DNA from: Chenopodium formosanum
Taxonomy: Eukaryota; Streptophyta; Magnoliopsida; Caryophyllales; Amaranthaceae
Assembly: GCA_024500155.1 (NCBI GenBank)
Contig: CM044874.1
Location: forward strand, 3,599,001-3,663,000
DNA length: 64,000 bases
Direction: 5' to 3'
Both the position numbers and the translations under genes were made by a program. The notes below the pieces were generated by a model. The model was not told the origin of the DNA. It made no database searches and was given only the letters and a program-made list of their open reading frames with translations. Of the stretch, positions 1 to 10,800 are shown one piece after another (position 1 is the stretch's first letter; the number at the start of each line of letters is the position of its first letter).

Positions 1-323
1 TATAGCTGACACTCTAAGATCCATTAAGGTTTGTACTTAGATTTAGGTTCTCACTCTTAGGATGTATAATTAATTACATGATCATCTAATGATCTTGGGG
101 TATTTATATATAAATAACCTCCTTAAAGTAATCCTTGTAGGAAAAGGATATATAGTTATTTCCTCAATAACATATTCCTCAAAGCTCTGTAATTAACTGA
201 AACATATATTGTTACAATACACTTGGTCACTAGCTACAATATTGCCCAATTTTTAAATTATTGTCCACTTATAAAGTGTATGTTGCTATTTAAAACAAAC
301 AACGTTGCCATTTGAACTACTTA
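1..323. other. AT-rich spacer, nothing recognised
   Basis: No coding signal, no RNA gene and no clear repeat was seen in this stretch. It is ordinary AT-rich plant spacer. Confidence 0.6.
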
Positions 324-470
324 CTGCGTTTCTATTTAGTTGACACATTCAATTAGGACACACGTATTAAGGAGAGGAGAGAGAATGCTAAAGCAAGTGG
401 AGACACTAGTAAACACAAGGTATAAAATCGAACTTACCCAAAAATAAAATGTGTCAACTAAAAGTAAACT
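324..470. mobile_element. Stowaway-like MITE, degenerate
   Basis: The left end reads CTGCGTTTCTATTTAGTTGA after a TA dinucleotide. Near the right end AATGTGTCAACTAAAAGTAA is an inverted copy of the TAGTTGACACATT part. The same TTTAGTTGACACG word starts the MITE at 44621. The right terminus is eroded and no second TA was fixed, so the boundaries are approximate. Confidence 0.45.
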
Positions 471-613
471 TTTTACAGAATAATACGTGTTAGCTAAAAT
501 ATGGAGGTAAGTATAAGTTTCGATCATTTAATCAACAACGAAAGGTAAACCAAAGTTGTTTATGCTTCAAAATGTATTTTATAAAGAAGATGATTTAATT
601 TATGAGCATCTTA

Positions 614-832
614 GGGCCTGTTCACTTCAGCTTAATTTAAGTTCAGTTAAGCTCCAATCAATTCGCTTCAATTTAGCTTCTAATTTCCTTCGCTTACTTT
701 CAGTTCAGCTCCAATCAGTTCAATTCAATTTTGCTTCTAATTTCCTTTTCTCATAAAATATTCATTTCAGCTCTATTTAATTCAGTTCAGCTCCAATCAG
801 TTCAGTTCAGTTCAGTAAATGTGAATAAACCC
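614..832. mobile_element. Tourist-like MITE, TGAACTGAAC family
   Basis: TTA target duplications sit at 611-613 and 833-835. The ends GGGCCTGTTCAC and GTGAATAAACCC are imperfect inverted repeats. The interior is built of repeated TTCAGTTCAG and CTCCAATCAG words. TTA or TAA duplications with GGGCCTGTT termini fit PIF/Harbinger-derived Tourist MITEs. Related copies are at 38387, 40807, 41236, 43207 and 59160. Confidence 0.7.
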
Positions 833-960
833 TTAAAAAGGTATAGTTAAACAATTTTAGAATAATGAGTAGCTTCACATAACGATGAATAATATAATTA
901 TACTTCTAATGGATATGATTTATAACAACAAATGGAACACTCTAACCTACACGAATTAAA

Positions 961-1074
961 TGTGACAAAATTTATCAAATATCTTATTTATGATTACACC
1001 ACAAAATAGTGTTATGTGACAAAATTTATCAAATTTCTTAATTATATTGTCAATTACACCCCAAAATAGTGTTA
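961..1074. repeat. Two-copy tandem repeat, about 54-60 bp
   Basis: The word TGTGACAAAATTTATCAAAT starts copies at 961 and 1015. Both copies end near CCAAAATAGTGTTA or a close variant. The pair sits immediately outside the left end of the inverted-repeat element at 1081. Confidence 0.7.
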
Positions 1075-1205
1075 TTATAGGTGGTGTTAAATACCGCCCT
1101 CCAAATTTATCAAAATCGCCATCATTTGAAGTAAAATGCCAATCCTGCCTTTACTAAATCCTAACCCACTTTCCTCTATTTTTTTTCCTCTCTCCACAAA
1201 TACCC

Positions 1206-2361
1206 TGTTGACTCGAATGAACAATACAAGAGGGGGGGGGGTGAATTGTATTGTGGAGGAACTAGGGTAATTTTTGCGGAATTCTTAAAGAAACTTAAAC
1301 AAAAACTTTAAAGTGCAAGAGAGATTTTACGTGGAAAACTTCTTGGCCCTAATCAAGAAGAAAAACCACGACCACAAGGGATTTTAAACTCAACTCTTAA
1401 TAATAATAGGGCAAACAACCTATTACAAATTAAGACTCTAAACTCAAGTTCCTCAACGAACTTAAGTTCTCCCTCAACTGATCCCTCAATCAGTTAAGCT
1501 CTCGAATCTCTCTCTTTCTCCTTGCTTCACTCAAAGCAATTACACACTCTAGAGTTTACCCAAACTCTACCCCAATACAACTCAAGATAAAACTTCTAAG
1601 ATGCTAAGTACAAAGACACTCAAGGACTTAAGTGGATTTTTTTACTCTTTTAGAAAAGCTAAGAATTGTAATGCTCAAGTGTACTTTTCAAAACAGAAAA
1701 CTAATCCTATTTATACAGGAGAAAAGCAGTTGAAAACCTTACGTTTGCCTTAACTCCCACTACACCACAACTTCCATGAAATAAGGAAGTGCAGTTCGTG
1801 GATGCTTGGGCAGCAAACTGAAGCACACAATAAGGAAGTTGTTCCTTTATTTTCTCAACCTCCTTGACCAAGTAAAAAGCCGTTTTAAAAATAGTTTTAC
1901 CAAGTCAGATTTTCTAAAATGTTAGGATAAAATCAGAACAGAAAATCTTTTAATAAATAAGATATTTTTACTTAAAAGATAATTTTCCGAAATAAAATTA
2001 AATCTTGTTAAAATGAGGAAAATAAAATCATTATAAACTGAAATTAAATCCACTTAAATCCTATCAATTAACAATGTACTTAACATATATACAAGAAGCC
2101 TAAAATAAATAATAAAGATACAATAGACTCCTTGGAACACAGTGAAGCTTCGACTCTGAAGCTTCAGTTCCTCACTCAAGGAACTTGGCTTCTGATTGTC
2201 TTCTATGCTCATCCTTAGACCTTGTTCCATGCTCCATTCTGACTTTAGAACTTCGTTGCATATAAGAACCTGTCAAGTACATCAAAGCTAATAGACAAAA
2301 GTTAAAGCCCTTATGAGTTTGCTTAGGTTCCTTGAGTCATCATCAAAACTTAAGATCAACA
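1206..2361. mobile_element. Solo LTR, about 1.16 kb, probably Ty1/copia-type
   Basis: The segment begins TGTTGA and ends TCAACA, the short inverted ends typical of LTRs. It is flanked by TACCC (1201-1205) and CACCC (2362-2366), a 5-bp target duplication with one mismatch. No internal domain and no second LTR is present, so it is a solo LTR left by recombination. The Ty1/copia assignment is an impression from general layout, not a domain match. Confidence 0.65.
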
Positions 2362-2886
2362 CACCCCACCACACATCTTTTTCCACACAACCACCACAAC
2401 AACCTTTTTTTTGGTTTGTCAAGAAGCTCTTGGTGGCGCAAACTCAGGCAGCAGAGGCGGCAGCGCGACAAACTCAGGTAGCGACGGCGGCGGCGGCGTG
2501 TCCTCAGGCAGAAGCGGCGACAAAATGGGTGGAAAAAAGGTATGTTTTGCGATTTTTCATTTTTTAAAAATTTTCGGTGGCTGGTAACGGGAGGTGAAAG
2601 CCGGTTGCCAGCTGACGGTAACCGGCGACCAAATCTGGTTGACCGCAGCCAGTAACCGGTTTTCACCTACGATTACCACCCATTTTTTTTATATAATTTT
2701 TTATTTTAATGTATGGTAACCAGAGGCCAAAATCGGTTACCGTCCACGGTAACCGGAGGCCAAAACCAGTTACCGTATAATTAGTTTTTTACTCTGGTTA
2801 ACCGTCATCGTTCAATATTACGAATTTCAACCACCGGAAGTTGGTGTCCCCAGTTCATTTTCCGTCGAGCCACCTGTATCACCATC
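2362..2886. other. Interior of the inverted-repeat element; GC-rich, repeat-rich
   Basis: A GC-rich stretch at 2430-2540 is rich in GCGGC and CTCAGGCAG words and ends at a donor-like AAAAGGTATG. It could be a captured exon fragment, but I recognise no protein. From 2575 to 2790 the words GGTAACCGG and CGGTTACCGT recur in both orientations and could form hairpins. Confidence 0.4.
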
Positions 2887-2891
2887 CATTT

Positions 2892-3381
2892 TGTTTTGGG
2901 TGTTTTTGTCCCTCGGGAGAGTTACGTCACGAAGTGTGATCCGGCCGAGCTGTACCTGCAAAATAACGGAGACTCCGGGTGGTTGGAGCTCCGCCTCCGA
3001 CGGTCAAGTTAGTAACTTGAAAAGGACTAAAGAGGACGGAAATTAAGGTGGGTATCTGCTCGGATTCCAAGCTCAGGTGTTTCTCTGATGTAAGAGAATG
3101 CAAGTGTAATAAATGGTAAAACGTGCCCTTAAAATGAGGGACATCTCCCTATTTATAGGGTCTTTGGGAATTGTGCCCCTGATTAGGTCACTGAACCCTA
3201 ATCATTGGTGGGCTGTGCGTTTTGCGGTGTTCTCGGGATTTGGGCCTGAAGGCCGCCATTTTTCCCTTTATTTTTGGAGTGACACGTGTCAAGCAGGGAT
3301 TGGTCCACTCTGGACTATTCTGAGGCTGACACGTGTCATCCTTTGATTGGGCCACGTGGCAGGGTAAAATTACCCTAAACA
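2892..3381 (-). repeat. 3' LTR (left copy) of the Tat-type element
   Basis: On the plus strand it runs from TGTTTTGGG to CCCTAAACA and is colinear with 13739-14228. It contains a sense-strand TATA palindrome at 3147-3160, two GACACGTGTC words (near 3281 and 3329) and CCACGTGG near 3352. ACGT-core words of this kind bind bZIP and bHLH factors. Confidence 0.93.
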
Positions 3382-3396
3382 TTTGCCCCTCACAGA
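3382..3396 (-). other. Polypurine tract next to the 3' LTR
   Basis: Directly inside the left LTR the minus strand reads GTGAGGGGCAAA and then the LTR start TGTTTAGGG. A short purine run abutting the 3' LTR is the plus-strand DNA primer of LTR retrotransposons. Confidence 0.6.
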
Positions 3397-3399
3397 TGT

Positions 3400-3560
3400 G
3401 ACGTGGCACGCCACGTGGCATCTGTGACACATGTCACGCTCCGGTTGGCGGTAATTTTACCATAAAGAAGTAACCGTTCACCTTCCGAGTAAATTACGGA
3501 AATGCCCCCATATTTACCCTCTATATATATCCGTTTTACCCTCATAATTTTGTACGTTTA
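3400..3560 (+). promoter_or_regulatory. Putative promoter of the antisense gene in the Tat-type element
   Basis: CTATATATAT at 3521-3530 is a good plant TATA box facing away from the LTR. Upstream at 3395-3435 are ACGT-core words inside an imperfect palindrome (GACGTGGCACGCCACGTGGC). Downstream is an AT-rich leader with CT-rich stretches before the first ATG of the antisense frame at 3752. The role is inferred from position and motifs. Confidence 0.5.
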
Positions 3561-3751
3561 CAAAAATTTTCTAGAGAGAAAAACTTTGAGAGAGCAGAAG
3601 TCATCCGTTTGAGTCAGACGCGAGTAAGAAAGTTTGTTCTTCAACGACCCAACCGGACCCGCCTACCTTCAGATATCAAATCCAAAGGTACCGTCTCTGT
3701 CTCTCTCAGCTCTTTTCTTTTTTCACCGCTTGTACATATTTCTTGCAATAA

Positions 3752-6581
3752 ATGGATGCATCACCAACACACACGGCACAACCTAGGTTAGAATCCAACC
3801 GGTCACCAGGGACGGCTGAGTCTAGGACTGGGAGTGCCGTCTCGGGGTGTTGGGACCACCCTTTGCCTTGGATTCCGACCATTTATGTGTCTGTGCAGGA
3901 CACCATGGCTCGGACAATGCAGACGGCAACTGATCCAAATTACAGGAGGGAAGGATCAGGCGGCCAAACGCCTGAAGGAGAAACGTTTGGTCAGGGAGAC
4001 TAGACGGCTCTGGAGAGGTCCCCTCCGCGCGCCCCTTCAACCCCTGCTGACTCTTTTTTGGAAGAGTGCGACCAAGGCGGCGACGAGGCCGCCTCTGCCC
4101 CCTTGACCCAAAATGAGGAGGGGACAGAGAGCGACAGCTCCGCCTCTACCTCTGAGAGCAGCGACGATTTACCCCCGCTTGAGGATAGCGAGGAGGAAGA
4201 AAGGAAAAAATGGAACGAGAAGGGCGATCCCTTCAACATCCACGTCTCCTCCAAGGACCGGATCCAAATGGAGGAGAACTTAAAGAATTTTACCCAACTA
4301 CACCTGCTTGGAGACGGGTATAGAATCAGGGTGCCGCCTGAGAATGGCACCATCGCCTGGGGGGACGATTAACAGAACGCCAACAGCTATTTCGGCTGTT
4401 ATGAGGCGGCATTCAAAGCTAGCCTTCGCTTCCCCCTTCACCAGGCGGTGAAGGCAATTTTAAGAGGCTATGGCTTGGAGTCTGACAACTTACCCCCAAC
4501 TCTTGGACAAACATTCTGGGGTATGTTGCCGCCTGCGAGTTCTAAGGGCTTAACCTCGGTTGGGAGGCTTTTGCTAGTATGCACTATCTTAGCAGAAGCC
4601 CAGGCGGCTGGAGGGCGTGGTACACTCTAACCACGCAGCCTCAGTATATGATGACCTTGGACAAGGTCTCAAAGTTCGATGGCTGGAAGCACAGGTTCTA
4701 CCTGATGTCAGCCCCAACCAGACGGGAGAATTATGAATTTCGTCTGTACAATAAGAAGCCCGACTTGTTGGGCAGGAAGTGCGCTCTTCCCCGGATCCCA
4801 GAGGAAGATTTTGACAAGATAATTGAGGCAGACTTTTTCGGCCTCACAGACGCAACTCTGTCAACCGGGGAAACAATAAAATTTCCCAAGAACTGGATCT
4901 CCAAGAGCGCCTAGTTCAAGGATGAGTGTTTCCTAACCGCCTGCGGGCTAGGGCACATGTTTACAAAACGTATGCGCCTGAGTTTATATCCGTCTGTAGT
5001 ATTTTTCTATCGAAATTGATTTATGATATTGACCAATTTCTTTCTTTTTGCAGAAGAAGCATTAAACATGTTGCAGTCGGAGAAAACTCCCAAGCGGTCT
5101 TCTGCAACCATCCGCAAAGATCTTGCGGAGAAAGCTACGGCTGAGGTCAAGGCCAAGGTATCAAACGCCTGACCCTTTCATAAGTTGATCCTTTAAAATC
5201 ATTTTTCCCGGATGCTAACCTTAACTTTGGTTATTTTTGCAGGGAGGAGAGGTTGGAAAGTCGTTTAAGAAACAACTCAAACGGGCTAGGGAGGAGGACC
5301 CCGCCGTTCTTAACAAAATTAAAAAAGCCACCTCTGCGTCAACTCCTGGCGCCTCAGCCGGGCATCAGCAGATGCGGATAGCGGGGCGAAACGAGAAGAT
5401 AGGCGGCAGCTTGTGCCTTGATCTCGTCAACCCCTTATCAGCAGCCGCGGGGTTCACCACACTTACAAGCGGTTCCCGCTTGGCCGGCTCTGAAGGTAAG
5501 AACCCTTTTGAATCCCCGCTTGAGCTGGGGTGACCTTTACGGGTGAAATCCCACTCTCAACAAACGTCATCTTCAGACGGCCGACAACAAATAGGTGCTG
5601 CCTTAGTTTCGCACTCATCACGTATTGATTGTGGTGCAGATCAATCTCCCCGCTGGCCTGACGTCCAGAAGCATGTCAAGGCCATGCTGGAAGCCGTCCG
5701 GAAGAGGGATAAGGACAATATCCCTGGGATAGAGACGTTCAATCTTGAACGCATTCTATCCCTTCTGGCTGAGGTAAGAAACTTGTCAATTCAATTTTAT
5801 TTTTTCCAAGTGTTTTATCCCGCCTGCAATACTTATGCCGCCTGACTTTTTGCAGGCCATGTTGCGGGTGGACGGGCTCAAACGTCCTTATTCCCGCAAA
5901 CGGGAAGAGGTAAAAAGGGCCAAGAAGTCCGCCATAGACGCTAATAATATTGCTTTACACTCGACTATCGTAAATGAACTTGAAACTAAAGCAATAATTA
6001 TGACACAGGCGTCTAGAATCCAGCAGCTGGAGTAAGATCTGAAGACGGCCAATCAACGGGCGACGGATGCTAAGACGACTAAGAAGGAGGCGGAGGAGGC
6101 CCAGAAGAAGGCGGACGAGAGCTCCAAGAAGGCTGATGAGGCGCTCAAGAAGGCCCAGACGGACCTTGGCACACTTAAAGGTGTTTCCAAAGAGAACACC
6201 AAACTGAAGACCAAGGTTCAAAGGCTGGAGAAGGAGGCTGCTCAGGCTTAGATAAACTTTGCAGCAACCCTGGAGGCGGAGCAAAACCGCCTTGTTACTG
6301 AGAGTGACGCTGACAATGACGCCCGTATGAAGATTTCCTGGGCTGCCTTGTACCCAGACGCGGATTATAGCATCTGGGCATTGGCGCACAGCTATGCCGA
6401 GTACGTGGTGTACTTGAGAGAACAAGGCGAGCCAGAGCCTGCCTCTTTCGAAGCCTGGGTCAATTCCAACAACGAGCCGTCCGCGCCTGAGCTTCCTGGT
6501 CCTGGTGAAACACAGGAGATACCCTCAGATGATGAGGAGAAGGAGGAAGAACAGGAGGCACCGTCTGCAGGACAGAAGTGA
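3752..6581 (+). pseudogene. Antisense spliced gene of a Tat-type retrotransposon, Transposase_28-like, degenerate
   Basis: This lies antisense to gag-pol between integrase and the 3' LTR. The reading frame is acidic at first. Around 4384-4880 it matches the pattern I know as the 'putative gypsy-type transposon' domain (Transposase_28), with words such as CYEAAFKASLRFPLH and KFDGWKHRFYLM. A Lys/Glu-rich coiled-coil-like part follows (6000-6250), then a tail with SWAALYPDADYSIWALAHSY. Four intron-like gaps have good borders: about 4967-5053, 5157-5242, 5496-5571 or to an alternative acceptor near 5639, and 5773-5855. Donors are GTATGC, GTATCA, GTAAGA and GTAAGA; most acceptors read TTTGCAG. In-frame stops occur at 4001, 4370, 4912, about 6033 and 6248, with a frameshift near 4590. 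It was once a spliced gene and is now broken. The function in such elements is unknown. Confidence 0.72.
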
Positions 6582-7560
6582 CCATTCAGAGGCAGTATGC
6601 CAATCTCAGCTTTTTTATTTTTTCTTTTATTCAGCGGCTGTATGCCAAAACTTGCTTTTTCCGGCCTGCGTGCCGAGTATCCTTGTATTTACCGGCTAAG
6701 GAGCCGAGTTAATTAACAATTTCTTTCTCCCGGACGGGGTCCGTTAATATTTGATCCACTACAACCGTTTGGTTGGGTGGACTTTTATGAACTGCACCGA
6801 CTGAGTCGGTTTTTATCATTTTGCATTTGAATTTTTATTTTGTGCAAATTTTAATTTTTCATTTTTGCCTAACTTATCAAAAGCATGCGGCGATTTTTTG
6901 CCTAACTAACCAATAGTCTGGCTGTCCTTGCCCTTGGACGGCTGTGTGATTGGTTTCAAGTGGAGTTGGTTGATTGACTTGAAAACATCTGATGCTGCAA
7001 AGAGCATGATATGTTTGTAAGTCAATCAATCACAGTAGTGATTGCCCCAAACCAAGTGCACAACCGTACACTAACAGGCGTTCCAGTCACTACCCAGACG
7101 GCGTTTGTCCGTCTAGGTAGAGATTTCATAGCCATTGAACAACTCTTTTGCCCCAATTGGAGTGGGAAGTGCAATTTTGGAATAGATAACCTAAGTGAGA
7201 CCTTCAGCCGGTGACCGACTGATGCCCCATGGCATCCGGTATTCGGCAACTTGATCATTCTTCACAGGTCATTTTGGTCAGACGGCTATGAGTTGACCAA
7301 TTAGGTCGTTCAATCTTTGCCGTCTGCATGGGTACGTAGAACCGACAAATAGTCTGTTCTCTGCGACGATTGCACCCGGAGGGGTATCGCCGGACGCCTT
7401 TGTCCATGTTGGTACAGGAGATTTTATAAAATGAGCAACCATCCGGCCATTTTAGCCTCTGGTCTTGTTTGAGACCGGTTGTCTAGCCACTAAACGTTTT
7501 TGTGCTTAGTTTTTAGTCGAAGTATTGAATTTACACTAAGTATCGAACTTAGTTGTTTAA
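6582..7560. other. Noncoding spacer between the antisense gene and integrase
   Basis: Only short frames without recognisable domains are present. The stretch is dotted with the words CCGTCTG, CAGACGG and GCCGGCTG that recur through the whole element. It probably holds the 3' end of the antisense transcript. Confidence 0.5.
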
Positions 7561-7564
7561 ACAA

Positions 7565-7830
7565 ACGAGTCTGTCTGGGTATTACCCAGACGGACAGGCA
7601 ATTATTTAATCTTACCAGGTATCAAACTTGCTTAGGTAAAAGAAAAATCCGTCTGAGTATTACCCAGGCGGATAATCAGACTTAGTTAAATGAACAAAGT
7701 ATCAAACTTAAATAAACAAGAGATCCGAATATCCGAGTATTACCCAGGCGGTCAAACAAAGGTAACCTTTACTAAGTATTGAACTTAGTTAGGTAAATGA
7801 AAAATCCGTCTGGGTATTACCCGGATGGGT
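7565..7830. repeat. Four tandem palindromes at the convergent transcript ends
   Basis: The palindrome GTCTGGGTATTACCCAGAC or a close variant occurs near 7571, 7649, 7730 and 7806, spaced about 76-81 bp apart. Units also share words such as AAGTAT(T/C)GAACTTAGTT. The array lies just beyond the integrase stop (7891, minus strand) and downstream of the antisense gene (plus strand). A role in transcript termination or RNA structure is inference. Confidence 0.75.
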
Positions 7831-7890
7831 AATCAAACAATAACTCAATTTTGCAAACAAAGTCTGAATCTTCATTAATTGACTCATTGT

Positions 7891-10800
7891 TTACAAAAAT
7901 TTTACATTCTTAGAAGTAGTATTTTTTAGATTGTCTACATTCCAAGTTCTAGGCAGACGCCTGTCGTCTGGAGTTTCCAGGCGGTAGGTGTCATCCCTTA
8001 CTTCTTCATAGATCCGGTAGGGGCCTTCCCAATTTGGGGTTAGCTTCCCCAGCTCATTGGCCCTACCGGTTGCCTCCATTTTTCGTAACACTAAGTCGTC
8101 AACTTTCAAAGGACGCTTGTGTACTTTTTTGTTGTAGGCTCTCGTCATTCTCAGACGGTAAATCTCATGATGCAAGGCGACATTGCCCCTGCGCTTCGGG
8201 AGTGAGTCTAATGCCAGGCGCATTGCCTCCCAGTTTTCCTCTTCATCATATAGCATGACTCTGAGAGTCGGCTCGTAATGTTCGATGGGCAAGACGGCTT
8301 CAGCACCGTAAACCATGAGAAATGGGGTTTCACCGGTTGCCCCTTTTGCTGTTGTCCGGATGGCCCATAGGACATGGATTAACTCTTCTGCCCATAGGCC
8401 ACCGGCTCTTTCTATTTTCTTCTTAATGCCGTCTGAGATGAGTTTGTTGAAGGCTTCAACTTGGCCGTTTGCTTGGGGCCGGCCAACAGATGCAAAATAG
8501 CTTGAGATCCCCTGATCTCCCAACCAAGTTTTTAGCTGAGGCGTCTCAAACAGAGGACCATTATCAAACACCATAGACATAGGTACCCCATACCGGGTGA
8601 TAATGTTCTTCCTAATGAAGGAAATTACGTCTGAGGTCTTGATGTTTTTAACCGCCTCAGCCTCCACCCACTTGGTGAAATAATCTACAACCACCAAGAT
8701 GTAGCGCTTTCCGCCTGGAGCAGGCGTGTAAGGACCTAGAATGTCCATGCCCCATTTTGCAAACGGGATTGGGCTTTGGATGGCCGTCAGATCAGTAGCC
8801 GGACGGTGAATGAGTTTGCTAAATTTTTGGCACTTGTCACATTTCTTCACCAATTCCTTGGCGTCTGCCTCAAGAGTGGGCCAAAAATAATGTCGTCTGG
8901 TTCTGACGGCTAGGGACCTGCCGCCTATATGAGAGGCGCAGAATCCCGAGTGCAAGTCTTCGAGAACTTCTTTCCCCTTTTCTGGGGTGACACACTTCAA
9001 CAAAGGCTTCAGAAACCCTGCCTTGAAGAGTTCTCCATTTTTCAACTCGAAGCTTGCAGCTCGCTTTTTCAGGACGGCTGCTTCCTGTGGCGAATTAGGA
9101 AGTGTACCGTCTGAAAGGTAGGCCCAGATGCCATCCATCCAGGTAGAGCTTCGGTCCAGAATTCCAATGGGATCCTCATAGATGCTTCTCTTTTCAAGAA
9201 CTTCCCAAAAGACTGACCGAGGCGTATCATGGCAGGCGGAAGACGCCAGCTTTGACAATGCATCCGCCTGGTTGTTTTCCGACCTGGGCACTTGATTCAG
9301 ACGGAATTCCTCAAGTGCCTTGGTATCTTCTTTGACTGCCTGAAGATATTTAATCATAGCCGGATGAGTAGCCTCATAGCTTCCCTCATACTGGCTAACG
9401 ACCAATTGAGAATCAGAGTAGGCGTCAATTTTCATGGCCCCTGTCGCCTTACACATGCGAATGCCGGCTAGCAGGGCTTTATATTCCGCCTCATTGTTAG
9501 AGGCTTGAAATTTGAAGCGTAGTGCATACTCAAATCTGTCCCCTTCAGGAGACTCGTAAATTACGCCTGCACCACAACCGTTCTTAGTAGAACTCCCGTC
9601 TACATACACTTTCCAAACCTGATCAAGATTATCCGGAGCCACCGGACGGGTCATTTCAACAATGAAGTCGGCAAACGCCTGACCTTTCACTGCCTTTCTT
9701 GGTTCGTAAGTGATTTCAAGACTTTGCATTTCAGTAGCCCATTTCAACATTCTCCCGGATGAGTCCAAGGTAGACATTGGCCGCTTGAGTGGATGGTCGG
9801 TGTAAATCACCACCGAGTGTGCCAGAAAGTAGGGCTTCAATTTTTTGAAAGCCATATACAGAGCAAGGCCAAAATTTTCAACCATGGGATACCGGAGTTT
9901 AGCATTTTTAAGAACATGGCTAATGAAGTAAATCGGGAGCTGCACGCCGTCTCGCTCATCAAGGAGAACGGCACTGAGGGCATGATCTGAGACGGCTAAG
10001 TACATGTACAACGTCTCCCTAGGTAAAGGACTGACCAACCTAGGTAGAGAATGTAAATGCTCTTTCAACCTCTAGAATGCCGCCTCAGCATCCTCCCCCC
10101 ATTCAAATCTGGTTTTCTTCCTGATTGCTTGGAAGAAGTAGAGGCACTTGTCGCCTGACCGGCTGAGGAACCTCCCCAGGGCGGCCAGACAGCCGGTGAG
10201 TCTCTGCACTTCCTTGACAGAACGAGGGGACTTCATGTCTATCACCGTCTGTATCTTTTCAGAGATAGCCTCTATCCCCCTTTAATCAATCAGGAATCCG
10301 AGAAACTTCCCAGACTCAACACCAAAGACGCATTTCTTAGGATTTAACATAACCCTATGCCGCCTGAGGGTGGTGAATGTTTCTCGGAGATCAGCAAGGT
10401 GATCCGTCTGTAGCTTGGATTTGACTATCATGTCATCAATGTACGCCTCCACATTCCTCCCAATCTGATTAATGAAGGTCGTATTAATCATCCGTTGGAA
10501 AGTGGCAGACGCATTTTTCAAGCCAAACGGCATCACAGTATAACAGAATAACCCCTGATCAGTGACGAAGGCCGTCTTCTCTTGATCTTTCTTCCACAAG
10601 GGTATCTGATGGAAGCCGGAGTAGGCATCCATAAAGCTCATCAAGGCGTGACCGGCTGTAGAGTCGACCAGACTGACGATCTTTGGAAGCGGATAATTGT
10701 CCTTGGGACATGCCTTGTTGAGATCTGTGTAATCAACACACATGCGCCAGGTCCCATTCGGTTTCTTAACAAGGACCACATTGGCCACCCAGTCGGGAAA

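Noticed and set aside
3752..6581. The antisense gene as an ordinary host gene
   Set aside because: It lies entirely within the LTRs of a single insertion with a perfect TSD, so it belongs to the retrotransposon.
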